Shown here in pieces: positions 52,309 to 64,000 of a DNA stretch of 64,000 nucleotides (positions within the stretch are counted from its first letter, which is position 1; the number at the start of each line of letters is the position of its first letter). The notes under the pieces are model-generated. The model had not been told where the DNA came from. It was given only the letters and a program-made list of their open reading frames with translations, and ran no database searches. The translations under genes were made by a program, and so were the position numbers. The stretch is from Rostratula benghalensis (Eukaryota > Chordata > Aves > Charadriiformes > Rostratulidae): assembly GCA_013399305.1 (NCBI GenBank), contig VXAI01000015.1, positions 5,228,845 to 5,292,844 of the forward strand. The letters run 5' to 3'.

Positions 52309-55300
52309 GTGCAGACGCTAGGTATTTGAAAATAATAAAATATCTGCTACCATGTTGCTTGAGAATCTTTTCAAGGTTAATAATTGTCAATTCTTTCTCT
52401 CTCTTACAAATTGTCACCAAATTCAATGAGAAAAGGATTACATAAGCAAGGTACATTAGTTTATAAAATATTTCAGTAATACAGGTCTCACTCCTTTGAT
52501 CTCAAGAGGATTAATTTCATAAGTACAGTTTACTGAAGAGCAAACACTTATAAGAGAAAGCTTTTAAACGACTGATTGGAAATGCTCACGACCCTAATTT
52601 CCTGCTGAAGTCAAACGAAGCAGCAGACAGCCAGGACCTCTTGGGGAAAAGATCGAGATTAAAGGTCCTGACCTTCTCCCCCTAAGGAAATTAAGATCCC
52701 AGCAGCCCAAGAGAAAGGAAACGAGAGCAAATACCTACTACCGGAGCAGCCTCCTGTTTCTCAGTTATGAAGGTTTGCATACCATCAACCAGTATACTTT
52801 GCTGAATTTGGGCACTGGCTAACTGGAACTGGCAGCAGCTAACACCTTTAAAGCCAGCGCATCTTCTAGCACCCACAACACCCTTAGGTGCAGATCCTAG
52901 TTAATAACAACTTTCCAGGCTGAGAATGGCTACACCTTGTGTTCAGTATGAAGCTGGACTTGATGATGGATGTTAAAACCTAAACCCTTTTCTCCCAGCA
53001 TATATGATTGTCATCAGGCTGGAAGGACCCAAAGCTTGGAAGCAGCCTACTCACCCTGTTCTCTCAGTGCAGTTCGCTAAGAAAGGGCCACATCCTGAGA
53101 GCGGTGGAGATGGGCCTGGCTGGAGCCCTGCACACAGAAGTGCAGGTTCTGCTGTCAAGAGTTGCAGTGTGGATGAACGTCCCTAGAAGCCAGGGCAAAC
53201 CACCTGCACATCCTGAGTATTTTTGTAAGCTTTTGCATCCATGTGAAAACATTCAAATGATACAGTGCCACCACCCCTTACTGCATAGCACCCAGAGGTT
53301 TTTGTACTCCCGAGGGACACCAGACATTTGGGGGTGCAAGGAGGACACACACACTTGAAGGGAAGCTCTGCTCACTCTTCTTCCATGGAACAGCATGGAA
53401 GTACAAGGCAGAAGTCCCAAACGTGGAACAAAAAGAGAATGGATGGCAGGTTGCAAGTAAATCTGAAGGGATGGAAAAAGTTTGCTTGGTTTCCTCTTGT
53501 GATGCATTTCAAAATGACAATTTACAATTTGCTCTGTTCTCTAACAGAGAACTTCCTCTGTTGTCCAGTTTACTTTATACCAGCTATAAGGGTTTTTTTG
53601 CCTGATCTTGCTTTTCTTTCACTGGTGCAAAAATGCATGCTCTTCATAGATGGATGGGCACTGTAAATGGCTACAAAGGATAAAACCAAGCTGCTAAATC
53701 TGTTAAGAATGTAGGGATTGACACAGCATTCTTTAATAATCCAGTAAAAGCCATAAAACCAAGAAGAAAATATTTTCATTCAAAACACACCACCAAAACC
53801 TGGTATTATTCACATTATTTTGCTTAGCCAACATTTTCCCACAACTGAAAACAATAAATCTAGATAATGAGCAAACCTTTTAAGCTCTTCAGCTTCTTCC
53901 ACTGCCAATTCACAACTGTGCTGCTCACTAACAACTTGCAATAACTTCCACTTTATTTGACTTTATCAACATCATCATGACAACCCTAGAGACAACTGAG
54001 ACAATTGCTTCAATTACTTTTATTTGTGACAGTGTACAGAAATTCTTCTGGTAAAAGAGTCCTCAGATACTATTTTAGTCACCCTTTAACAAAACTACTT
54101 TCAGGACCAAACTCAGTATGGGTGTAATTGGTGCAGTACTTTGGTAACATGGATTGCTGGGCACTGGGACTCTATCTGTTCCTTTGTCCTGACTCTTCCC
54201 TTTTGAAACAGCACAGAATCTTTTGGGGGTTTAAGAAAGCATTTTGATTGCACTGGAATATTTTCCTGACTACTATTTAGAACCTCTTTATTGCTGTGCT
54301 GTGTATTTCTTAAAATAAAGCTTCTCTGCCAGGAGATCTTGCTGGAAAATATAAGAAACAAATCCAGTAAGAAATTGGGCCAGGGTTTAGCTGATGTTGG
54401 ATGTAAATATAGAGGGAGCTATTGTTGTTTAAAAAATAAGAGTGATTTTATGATGAAAGATTTCTGCTGATTACTAAACAGTTAATAAATATCAACAGCC
54501 CAAATGGTGCTTATAACTTCTCTTTAACTATTCAAAAATTCTTACATATTTACATACCATAATCACACAGGGTATTTTCAACATTGCTGTGCAAGCAGCT
54601 GAAATATATTATAAAGTAGAGACGGATTTTTAAAGAGCCAATGACTGAAAATTCAAGATAATAAAGTCAGTGATAAAAGAATTTCTTTGCAATGCAGGAA
54701 CTCACATACAAAGACCCTGCCCTCCACAGACTCTGAAAAGACCTTTAAAATAACAAGAATACAACCCTGGGAGGCACTTTTTACTGTGGCCTGTGCTGCG
54801 CTGAGTTATCCAAGGCACGGGTATCTTCAACCAAGGTGCACGTAAAATCAATGCAGAAAACATTTCACTTAACCCCAAAGAAAGAGTGGATGGTCAGGAG
54901 CATCCAGAGACTCAATAGTGGGGACAGGGAATATACCCTAGAAGTTACCTACTGGAAATCCTCGGTGACACACTGCAATGCAATGGCACAGACGCTGGGT
55001 CTGTCTATAATGCCCCCACATAACAGCCAAGGTAATTCGTTTCCTGCAGGTAATTAATTAAGCAGAAGAAAAAGATCACTCTTCAAACTCAGCTCCCACT
55101 ACCCCTACACTAGGTTATTGGCCACCAGCTGAAGATGCTTCATTCAGAGTCTTGCTCTTCCCCAATAGAAATGGAAGAAGTGCAACAGTTTAATTTACCT
55201 GTACATTCTTCCAAATTTATTATGGGTCTCAGCAGTGGCTCTACATGACAGTTCCTGAACTCATACAATTATGAAAGGCTCTTGAATTTTATATTTACAA

Positions 55301-57565
55301 ATACATACACAACTTCTTTATGTTCCTACATAAAAGCTTATGTAAATGACCTGGATGCACCCTAGCAGCTCAAACCACATTTCCAACAAGTTTCCTTGGT
55401 ATTTTAAATGCCTTATGATTCTTATATGACTGACATTAGCATTAAGGGAGTAGACTCTTTCGTATACACCAATTGCATCAGAAAAGAAAATCATGACTAG
55501 ACCTAGTAGAAAGCTACCAGCAAACCAGTTGCTGCTTTGATTTCAGAATTGCAATTGAGGCTGACAGCTGGATATCCTTGGGGAGAAAAATCAACCAGAG
55601 GGGATCTAAAGTTGCAAATTCCCAACGTGCTGAATTTATGAATGAAAGGAAAGGGGAGACAAGCTGCAGACTGTGACATGAATATACCTAATTTGCTGGA
55701 GGATACATGAAAACAGTGACAAATGGTGCTCTCCTCTTGAGGATTTAAAAGGCCAAATTCAACACCTTTTGAACTTGATCCTTTTCTTAGTGGGCAGACA
55801 GTGTAAACGAGTAAGTAACAGAATGCCAAGCAGCCAGCAAGGACAATGGGAAATTATTAAACACTTAGGTTTGGGGTTGTGGTTTTGTGGGTTTTTGTGC
55901 ACACAACTCTCAGTCTGCTGTAGAAGCTACTGCTAATACCACCTGCATGAAATAATTGAAGTACATATCAAAATTGGAACATGGGCAAGAATTATTTTAT
56001 TCCTCCTACATTCTCCTCAAATGAGATTAAGCATCCAATGAATTAGACCTAGCTTTCTTTGAATCTAATGTACTCTTAGATGGAGAGATAACGTGCAGGG
56101 TGTCCTGTGGCTAATTCACACTTCTGGTAAGAAATAAACGGCCATGACAACATCCTCAAAGAAGTTAAGGCAGGGATCAGTGTAGCCCATTAACATTAAC
56201 ACAAATGGCACCTCCTTCTCTGCTTCCCCGAGAGACACATGGTGAGCATCAAATTGTTTTATTTCATAGGCTGAAAATGATGTTTTATAAGAGAGTGAAG
56301 CTTTTCTTCTCACTGTTGATACCCACTGAACAGACAGTAAAAACCTGAAAGTGAAACTGGCATATTAACATCAGTTCCCCATGTTTTAATTAATAAACAA
56401 GATTAATTAAATCAGCTGAGCAAACGCAAGGTGGATCAGGGTTTGTGTTCAGAGTATGAACAGAAAGAGCCATGTGCAGTAGTTCTCTGTACCTCTACCC
56501 TTCACTAGTTGTGATCATCTTTAAGTTCTGAGCTTCACAACAAAACTAAAAGCAAGAAAGAAACAAGCAGTTATAACGTGAGCCTCTCCATTAAAAGCCT
56601 GCTTTCATCCTAAAATTAATCCAAATTTCCCTAGAAGTGAAAAGATTACTCCAAATAACAAGAAGCAGAGGGGTGGATTTAGTTTTTCTCTCTTTAAAAA
56701 TCATTCCACAATTACTTTGTACTGGCACCAAAGTAAGGTCAACACAACAGTCAGCACTTAATGCCTCTGGGTCACCTTTGCAAAGGGTAATCACTACTTT
56801 GTCACACTTGCAAGACGATGATTTCCCAGCACGTGATGAATTCCAATGTAGTGACAGCTAATGGGGGGCTGCTGGGATACTGCTCAGAGGTAAGGTCATA
56901 CCATGAATAAATGAGTTCAGGCACAAGTGAGTAGTGAGGCTAATTCATTTAGGCTCTGAAAAGGAATAATTAGAAATGGAAAGGGGAGAAGTGGTGTTCC
57001 ATCCCACCTTTCCCTCTCCCCTGATTATATGATAAAATGTCCCCCCAGGACTTCATTCCGATTAATTTCCCCAGCAATTAAGGCTTTAACAGCCTCGGGC
57101 TGGAGTGGGGCTGAGCATCCCAGTGGAGCTGCTCACCAGTGAGGCAGGCCAGGCACCTGGCCCACTGGGAACAGTCACCACCAAGGCCACCACAGGAAGG
57201 ACCTCCCCCATTTTCTCAGGGAGGCTGAGCAATGCATGATCCGAACAGAACAGTAACAAAAATTCTACTGCAAGGGATATGATGTCATACTGACTCCCTT
57301 ATTACCCACTGTAACAGTCACACAATTTGGGGATGGTTTTGCTTTTTCACTTTCCTTCTTATAATTACAAATCTTGCCTAAGCCAAAATACCAGCTGGCA
57401 TGCAGAACAAAATGTCAGATAAAAGGATTTCTAGAAAAAGAAGGCAGGTTCCTACAAGCACTGCAAATCACAAAAAAATATCCCTAACATTAAGAGTTAA
57501 TATAAAGCAGAATTTACAAAATCATCCTCCTTCCATTCACCTCTCTTCTGGATGTTTCCAGGATT

Positions 57566-57619
57566 TCCCCCCCCTTTCCCTCCTCCTGCCCCCCTTTCCC
57601 AGCTCCCTCCCTCCCCCCC
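57566..57619. repeat. C-rich homopyrimidine tract, G-quadruplex-capable on the minus strand
   Basis: About 54 bases are nearly all C and T, broken only by a G at 57588 and an AG at 57601-57602. There are at least five runs of three or more C. The transcribed (minus) strand therefore carries repeated G-runs with short loops, matching the usual G-quadruplex pattern, and the tract lies in intron RNA. Confidence 0.85.
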
Positions 57620-58148
57620 TGGAAAATTTTTTAGCTGAAATCCTTAGATTTTGTCGAGTCCTGCCATACTTTGAGACAGCTGTATTTACACCCATCGCTG
57701 GTTGGTAGTCATGCTGGAAGCAATTAGCTTTCATGCTTTTTCAATATCCCCTTTCAAAAACTTTTGAGATCCCTCACTGCTATTGATTTAGATGTGGAGA
57801 AGCGCAGGGGAATAAAAAAAAAAGGAAAAAAGAGTTCATCCATATGCTGAGCTCCTTCACTCTAATTCAAAAGCAGCAACTTCAGTTCCTCATCACCAAA
57901 CCATGCCTCCACAGCCACATTCCTGGCCCATCAGTGAAAATGCTCAAAGGCCTCAAAAACCACTGCCACAACATTCAAAGCCAGCAGCTCCCAGCACTGC
58001 TGGGTCCAGGAAGGGTTCCAGGAGCCACCAGCCATCTCTCATTTGGATGGACAGGGTGCATTTCAGCATCTCTGTTTGGTTTAACACCACTTTCAAGCGT
58101 GTCCTTTATATTTTTGTAAGAGAAAAATCTGTCACTGCTGGACTACTT

Positions 58149-58193
58149 AAAAGAAAAAAGAAGAAAAAAAAAAAAAGAAATGGAAAGAAAAAC
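58149..58193. repeat. A-rich purine tract
   Basis: A run of about 45 bases consisting mainly of A with scattered G and a single T. Low complexity; no further feature seen. Confidence 0.85.
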
Positions 58194-61100
58194 GTGGTAA
58201 AAGACAGTAGCTAAATGTATACTGATTGCAGTAATTGCATCCATTCCTCTGTCGGAAAGTCTTGTATTGTATTTCTAATATGCACTGATAAGTGCATTCA
58301 CAACATGATTAACTGCCTCCAGACAAGAATGGCTATTATGTTTAACAGACTGATTAGCAAGTGACAGAGCTGCAAACTGCACTCCTAGTAAATTGGCTGC
58401 TTTTAAATTACAGCAGCTTTTTTATGGTTCCATTTTTAAAATGCAATGGTTTGTTACACATATGCAACGTAATTCCTATCTGACAATAAGTAATAGAGGA
58501 TACTGAGCTTTTAACTTTTAATCTTCAGATTAAAGCATTGCTCATTTTCTTTTTAATTACAGCAAAATCTGCACCATACACTGCCCTCATTAGGCAACAT
58601 CCTGTCTTCAATGTCTCAAAAACTCCCCTTGAAAAAACACCACAGGGACAGTGATTCTACTCCACCTCTTAAAAGTTCTGCCTTATTTAAGCCAACATTT
58701 TTGCTGCTTCTGTAAGCAGTCAACTAAGACAGGATTTGTGGTACTCTTCCCAGCATTTGATTAATTCCCTCTTCTTTCTGCTATGGTCAACCCTTTTCCA
58801 TGGGCTTTCAGAGAAGCCCCAGTGACCTCAGAGAACGGCAAAGGGAAGAGGTGTGGGGTCTGTGTCACCAGCAGCCCTGCTCACTCACCTCCTGGAACAG
58901 AAATCAAAGCAGAGACCCCAAATCTGACCTCACTTCAGATTTGCCATGGCATGAGGCACATCCCTGCAATAGTCAGGACTCTATAAAATCAAGTGCAACG
59001 AGCTCCTCATCAATTCCCTGTATTTCACAGCAACAAATGCTAGGATTCAGGCACACAGTTCCTTGCAGCACTTCTGAAAATCTTGCCATCAAATGTGTGG
59101 TTCTGTTTTTGTTGATTGCTCTTATTTTTATCACTGTAACATATGAGAGCACCAGTCTTGGATTTGGGCCCTCTGTGTATTTCATACAAACACAACTGTA
59201 AAGACAGTCCTGACCCCAGCGAGCTTGCAGTCCACAAGATGGAGACAGAAAAGAGATGTAACAATCTGCACCAATTTAAATTCATCAGAAAGTGCAAACC
59301 CTTTAAGTACAAATTTATCTACAGACTTTCAAGCTCAATGACATCATGTACTTCAAACCAGCTTATTTATAACATAAAGCTTAGTATAACTTGTAAGGAG
59401 ATAGAATAAATCAATTTGCTCTATCACAGAACTGCATCAGATACAATACAGATGGCTCTGCTACCATGGTTAAAAATAACCTACACATTTTTAAATCAGC
59501 TCAAGGCATTTATCAAATTAGGAAACTGGTGGAGGAGGAGGTTGTCTAGCTTGTATACAGTAATGGGAATATCCACTCAGCAGTTCAGTTCTTGTATTAA
59601 TCTTATCTCACGTGTTTATAATTTTATTCTGGACAGTCAGTTGAACTGGGAGAATTCAGTTTCTCAAATCATTTATCTTTGCTAAATAGCAGGACAGAAG
59701 AACTTGAAGTTGTTTATTGAATGTAGATAAGAAGGGGTAAGGGGGAGGATCATACAAAGGGCAACCTGATTGTAGAACAGAACATAAAACATTTCAGTAA
59801 CAAAACCACTTCAAAGCAAACCTGGCTGAGCAGTCCAATGCCTCAAGCTGGATAAAAAAGGATGATGGGAATTAACAGACCCCAAGAGGTAAGCCCTACA
59901 GAAAACTAATCGTCGGGGATATTGCACGATAGAAGTGGCCCTGTAGATCCTGGCATCCTCCTGCACAGGCCTCAACCACTCGGCTTGTGTTTCCCAGCTA
60001 ATCTGCCCCAGGCAGGGAGACAGAGTGCAAAACATCCCACAGCCCTGCAAATAATACTGTTTGAAGAATGAAATTCATTTGTTTCTCGGCTTTCATTCCT
60101 CTTGTTCTCACATTCCACCCACAGAGGGAAAATTAGGTGTTGATGTTTGCTCAGGATTTATTTACTAAAGGATTTACTGAAAGATTTTTGAAGGAGCTCT
60201 TCCCACTGGAAGGAAAACCACAATGCCCCAGTGTTTCTGGAGAGAGGGGACATAAAGCCAGTGTGAGCAGCTCAGAATGCGTATGCCCCAAGAGGGAGGA
60301 TCACTCTCTGTACTGGAAGGAAATTCCAGTTCCCGTGTAACCCCTGCAAAATTAGGAGGGAGAGATCACGCTGTGACCACTTTTTATTTTTAAAAAAAAA
60401 CAGGTATAATAAGCTTCTGGGTCAGCCAGAGCTTCGGCATCCACTGCCTATGATTTTTCTTCATAATGAGCTCCCTAAAGTAGACCAAAAGCCTTTGTAA
60501 CTCAAATAAAGCCAGATTTCATCACAATAAACCTTGACTATGTAACTCATGTAACAGGGAAAACTCAGAGCAACTAAATCAAACAGAAGAGAAATAAAAA
60601 TGCTTATACCCTGCTCTCCCCTCAGATCACGGTGTCACTGCAGGCAGGTGCTCTACACCTGGTCCCTGCTACCTAGAGACTTCCAGAGCTGCAGCAAACT
60701 CTGCCCCACAGCTGGTGGTCCCCAGGCAGATCCCTCCATGTCCTTCCAAGGCTGCCTGCTCCTGCTCCCCTGTGCGTCTCTGCACCAAGCACTGGTGACC
60801 AGCCCCACGCCAGGGCCCAGCTGCACTGCCCCATCCTGCCTTCCCTGGAAGGTTTGATGCAGAGCACACTCAAGTCTCACTGCCAGCTCACTGGTTTGAG
60901 CTCCCCTTAGTGGATTATAGCAACTGCCTCTCAGTTCAGTACCTAGGTCCTTGTATAATATCTCTTGGGGTCAGAATATTGTCCAAAGTAAGATCTACTA
61001 GTTATTTGACCAAGAAGTATCTAAGAGATTTCTCTGGTGAGTAGATGTTCAACATACAGGGCAGGACCACACAGGAAGTTTAACTCTCTTCAGTCCATTT

Positions 61101-64000
61101 GAGCTTTACAGCTGCTCTTAACAGGCAGAAAATGAAGACCTATTTGCATCTAAATCTGATCATTTTTCCTAAAGAGGACCATAAATTTAAAAAAGTAATA
61201 ATCAAACTATAATAAATTATGGCTAGAAGAACAAGTTCAAAGTTTACTTCTGCCTTTACAAGATAAATTTAAGAAAAACAAGATACCATTAGAATTCATT
61301 AGACTTATTGCTTATTAAAATATATATTAGCTGTTCCTACTACTTCAATTTATCAGCTGCACCATGTCCATAGTTTGTTTTCACGAGAATTACAACAGTA
61401 CATCTAACTATAGGAATGCTTATGCAGGTTATCACTGAAAATGAGATCAGTTGATAAACTGCTTTGACAAGGATTCAAACACATACTAGGAAAAGGCAGT
61501 GACATCTATCCCTTCCGGTTTTGCTCCTCTGCAGTGGCCTTAGAAATGCACAGAAATTGCTTCTCTTCTGCTCTTGCTCATTTCAAGTTTACCTCAGTTC
61601 CCCAAGATACCCACTGTTCCCTGCAGCATCCCTCTCCATGCTGCTTCCCTGGCTTCTCACCTCCATTTCCCTTCTTGTTGCCACTTGGCAACCTGTTGAT
61701 GCCAATCCTGTCTCATGCTCCCCACTCTGCCAAACTTTGCTACTCCAGCAGCACCCCCAGGTCCCCTTGGTTTGGTTCTCTTTGCCACCCCCTACAATCT
61801 CAGTTATAATCACCATTACCGAATTGCAGCTTTCTGAAACACTTAGTGACCATCACCCAGAATACAAAAGATCCCGACCGCAGAGGGAAACACCATCAAC
61901 AAGCACAAAAAACTGCACAAACTAAACAGGGTGAATGATCAACAGTAATCCTCAGTATAGGATCAGAATTTAGGGTAATCTGTAACTTTCTAATGACAAT
62001 TTCAGAGAAAGCAGCAAACAAAAGTGTCCTACCTTGACCACACATATGAAGTAAATAATTATTAGTGCAATTAACACGGACAATAAAACAAACAAACAAT
62101 CAAAAGACAAATGTTTCTATTTTTTTTTTCCTGCTTTGTGAAAATGCTAAATAAACAGGACCTAAATCTTGTACCATGGGTCAAATTTAGGTTTTGCCAT
62201 AGATTTTGCGTGAAGAGCAGGAGAGGTGTTTTTTTTAAAAAAAAATTAAGTCCATTTTCAAAAATTACCTCTGAAAGACAGAAAATCCTTGAGGGTATTT
62301 TCCTCTGTTCATAAGCTGAATATTGAAACAGGGTTACAAGAGAAAAGTAACCTCTACCATGTTTCTCACAACATAGTATTAAACGCATTCTTAGGCTTCT
62401 GAGTTACATTTGTTTTTAAATTGCTTTTAGCACAGGAACATCAGGTTAATGAGTTTTATCCAGTTTGACTGGAGGCACTGAACAGGTGTTGCACGTGTAT
62501 GGGTCTGATTCTTTTAATGAAGTAATTTTTAAAGAAGTAATCCCTGTTATTTATTTTGGGGTGAAACAATGCCATCTTCAGCACAGGCCCTTGGAACAAT
62601 CGAGAAACTCTGGCATTCCTGATATACTGAAATGTGAGAGGGGAGGGGGGGAAAATTATGAAAATAATAAGAAATTTTAGAAATCAAAGGAGAAAATTTT
62701 TTTAAAAAAATTAGAGAGAAAAGAGACTGGGAATTTATTTACTTTTTTTAAAAAAATCAGTACTTTTCAGCACCCCTTTTTATTCAAATCTTTTGCCTTC
62801 AGGAGCCTAATGCTTCAAAATACTTCTCACCAGGGCACCATATAAACAAAGCGGACTGTGGGAGGTAGGTGTAGATCACCAGCTTTAGCTGCAAGACCTG
62901 TACTTCTGCATATATTGTTTTCAGGAGAAGCAATGCAAAGAATCAGACAAACCTTTCACATCAGGAAGCATATTTGAAGGCAGTCTATAGAGCAGTTTAC
63001 TAGCACCTGTTTTCATCAAGCTGTCTTAAAACTGGGGGTTTTCACCATTTGTGAGTGATTGCAGGAGCTATTACTTTAATTTAATTTAAAATAAACTATT
63101 TTCAATTTGAAAGTTAAAAGATGACTGTTCCAAGGAGATCTACAAAGCAGGAGAAACAAGATAAAGGCTCCATTCCCCTTATACAGTAACCTTACAGAGG
63201 TCACATTGGTCTTTAACTACCTTTAACACTGATCTGTACAAACTGTTTGCTTGAGGGGCTGAGAAGTCAAAGGTCTTCGTGGAACCATGTTATGTCCTCA
63301 TTTCTTACAAAGCAGTCTAAGTTGAAGCTTCATTTTCTTGGAGTCCCTGCTCCTCATTTTTTTTCTTGACCTCCTAAACTTCACTTCTCTCTTACCTTCC
63401 CCCTTAACAAAGCAGTTCCTGTGGCTGAAAAACAGCATATTGTGAGCCACACTGTTGGATTTGGTGTCATCTCTCCAAAGCTCCCTTCCAATTCTCTGAG
63501 AACAAGCCCCCTCCATCCTCTCCTTTCAGAAGAAAACAGAGGTCCGTGTCACATACAAGCAACAAAATTTGTGTGGGACATGGGATCATCCAAGTCAGAC
63601 CCCAGGAGCACCAGACCAAGCTACCCAGCATGGAGAAGAGACACAGAACCACAGCGCTTCCCAGGTCATGCCATGGAAGCAGGGTGGCATGGAAAATATA
63701 AATAATCCACTTGGGCAAGGACCATGTCTTTTCCCCTCCTCCATTTCAAGTTTTATTCACCAAGTATCCAAAGCCTGACTGGAAACCCACTTCCAGAAAT
63801 GAAAGAATCACAATAGGAAAAAACTGCAAGATCAATCACACAAATGTCTAGTGAATAACCCAGCAGGGCATGGTGTTTCTTTAGAGATCTGCAAGCAGCC
63901 AAGAGATGACAATACTCTAATTAAACCAGTGAGCTGCAAAATGTGTCCAAAAGGCTTTCCTTCCCATCCAGCCCCTGCTCAGATACTAGGCAATGAAGTA

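Noticed and set aside
61521..61925. 134-codon plus-strand open frame with a hydrophobic start
   Set aside because: Pyrimidine-rich DNA yields Leu/Ser/Pro-rich translation; no family match and no splice evidence.

Overview
This looks like vertebrate nuclear DNA, most probably from a bird. Two spliced exons on the minus strand carry an animal-specific membrane-protein sequence. Nearly all the rest is AT-rich intron with dinucleotide repeats, a few worn MIR/CORE-SINE-like fragments and one solo LTR of a type I recognise from songbird and other neoavian genomes. There are no Alu or L1 elements. I see no bacterial genes, operons, rRNA, tRNA or CRISPR arrays.

The window lies inside one large gene of the TMEM132 family (single-pass neuronal adhesion-type membrane proteins), transcribed right to left. 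Layout by increasing coordinate: 1-13512 is the downstream intron, with its next exon outside the window. 13513-13656 is a 144-nt phase 0/0 coding exon. 13657-46632 is an intron of 32,976 bp. 46633-46819 is a 187-nt coding exon. 46820-64000 is the upstream intron, continuing past the right edge. The two exons join in frame (ATG at the end of one, GAC at the start of the next). Together they encode 110 whole residues of the extracellular mid-region. The paralogue is probably TMEM132B, with TMEM132C possible; TMEM132D fits less well.

The most unusual signal is in the 13.5-kb exon. A (TG)n microsatellite sits inside the reading frame, so the segment that normally reads L-N-T-A-I/V-L-T-G-K in this family reads L-C-V-C-V-C-T-G-K here, with length and frame preserved. 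A second, longer (TG)13 tract forms the intronic side of the same 3' splice site. The exonic tract ends in TACAG, which could act as a frameshifting alternative acceptor 34 nt downstream.

Inside the large intron are a solo LTR (about 23376-23962, antisense to the gene) and an ORF-poor AT-rich block (29.4-32.2 kb). That block holds four copies of the 9-mer TTATAAATG within 0.9 kb and is a candidate regulatory cluster. Smaller items include a perfect AT palindrome, a C-rich/G4-capable tract, a hairpin, CA repeats and open frames with splice-like edges. Almost all other open reading frames of 60-160 codons look like chance frames in intron sequence and are not annotated.
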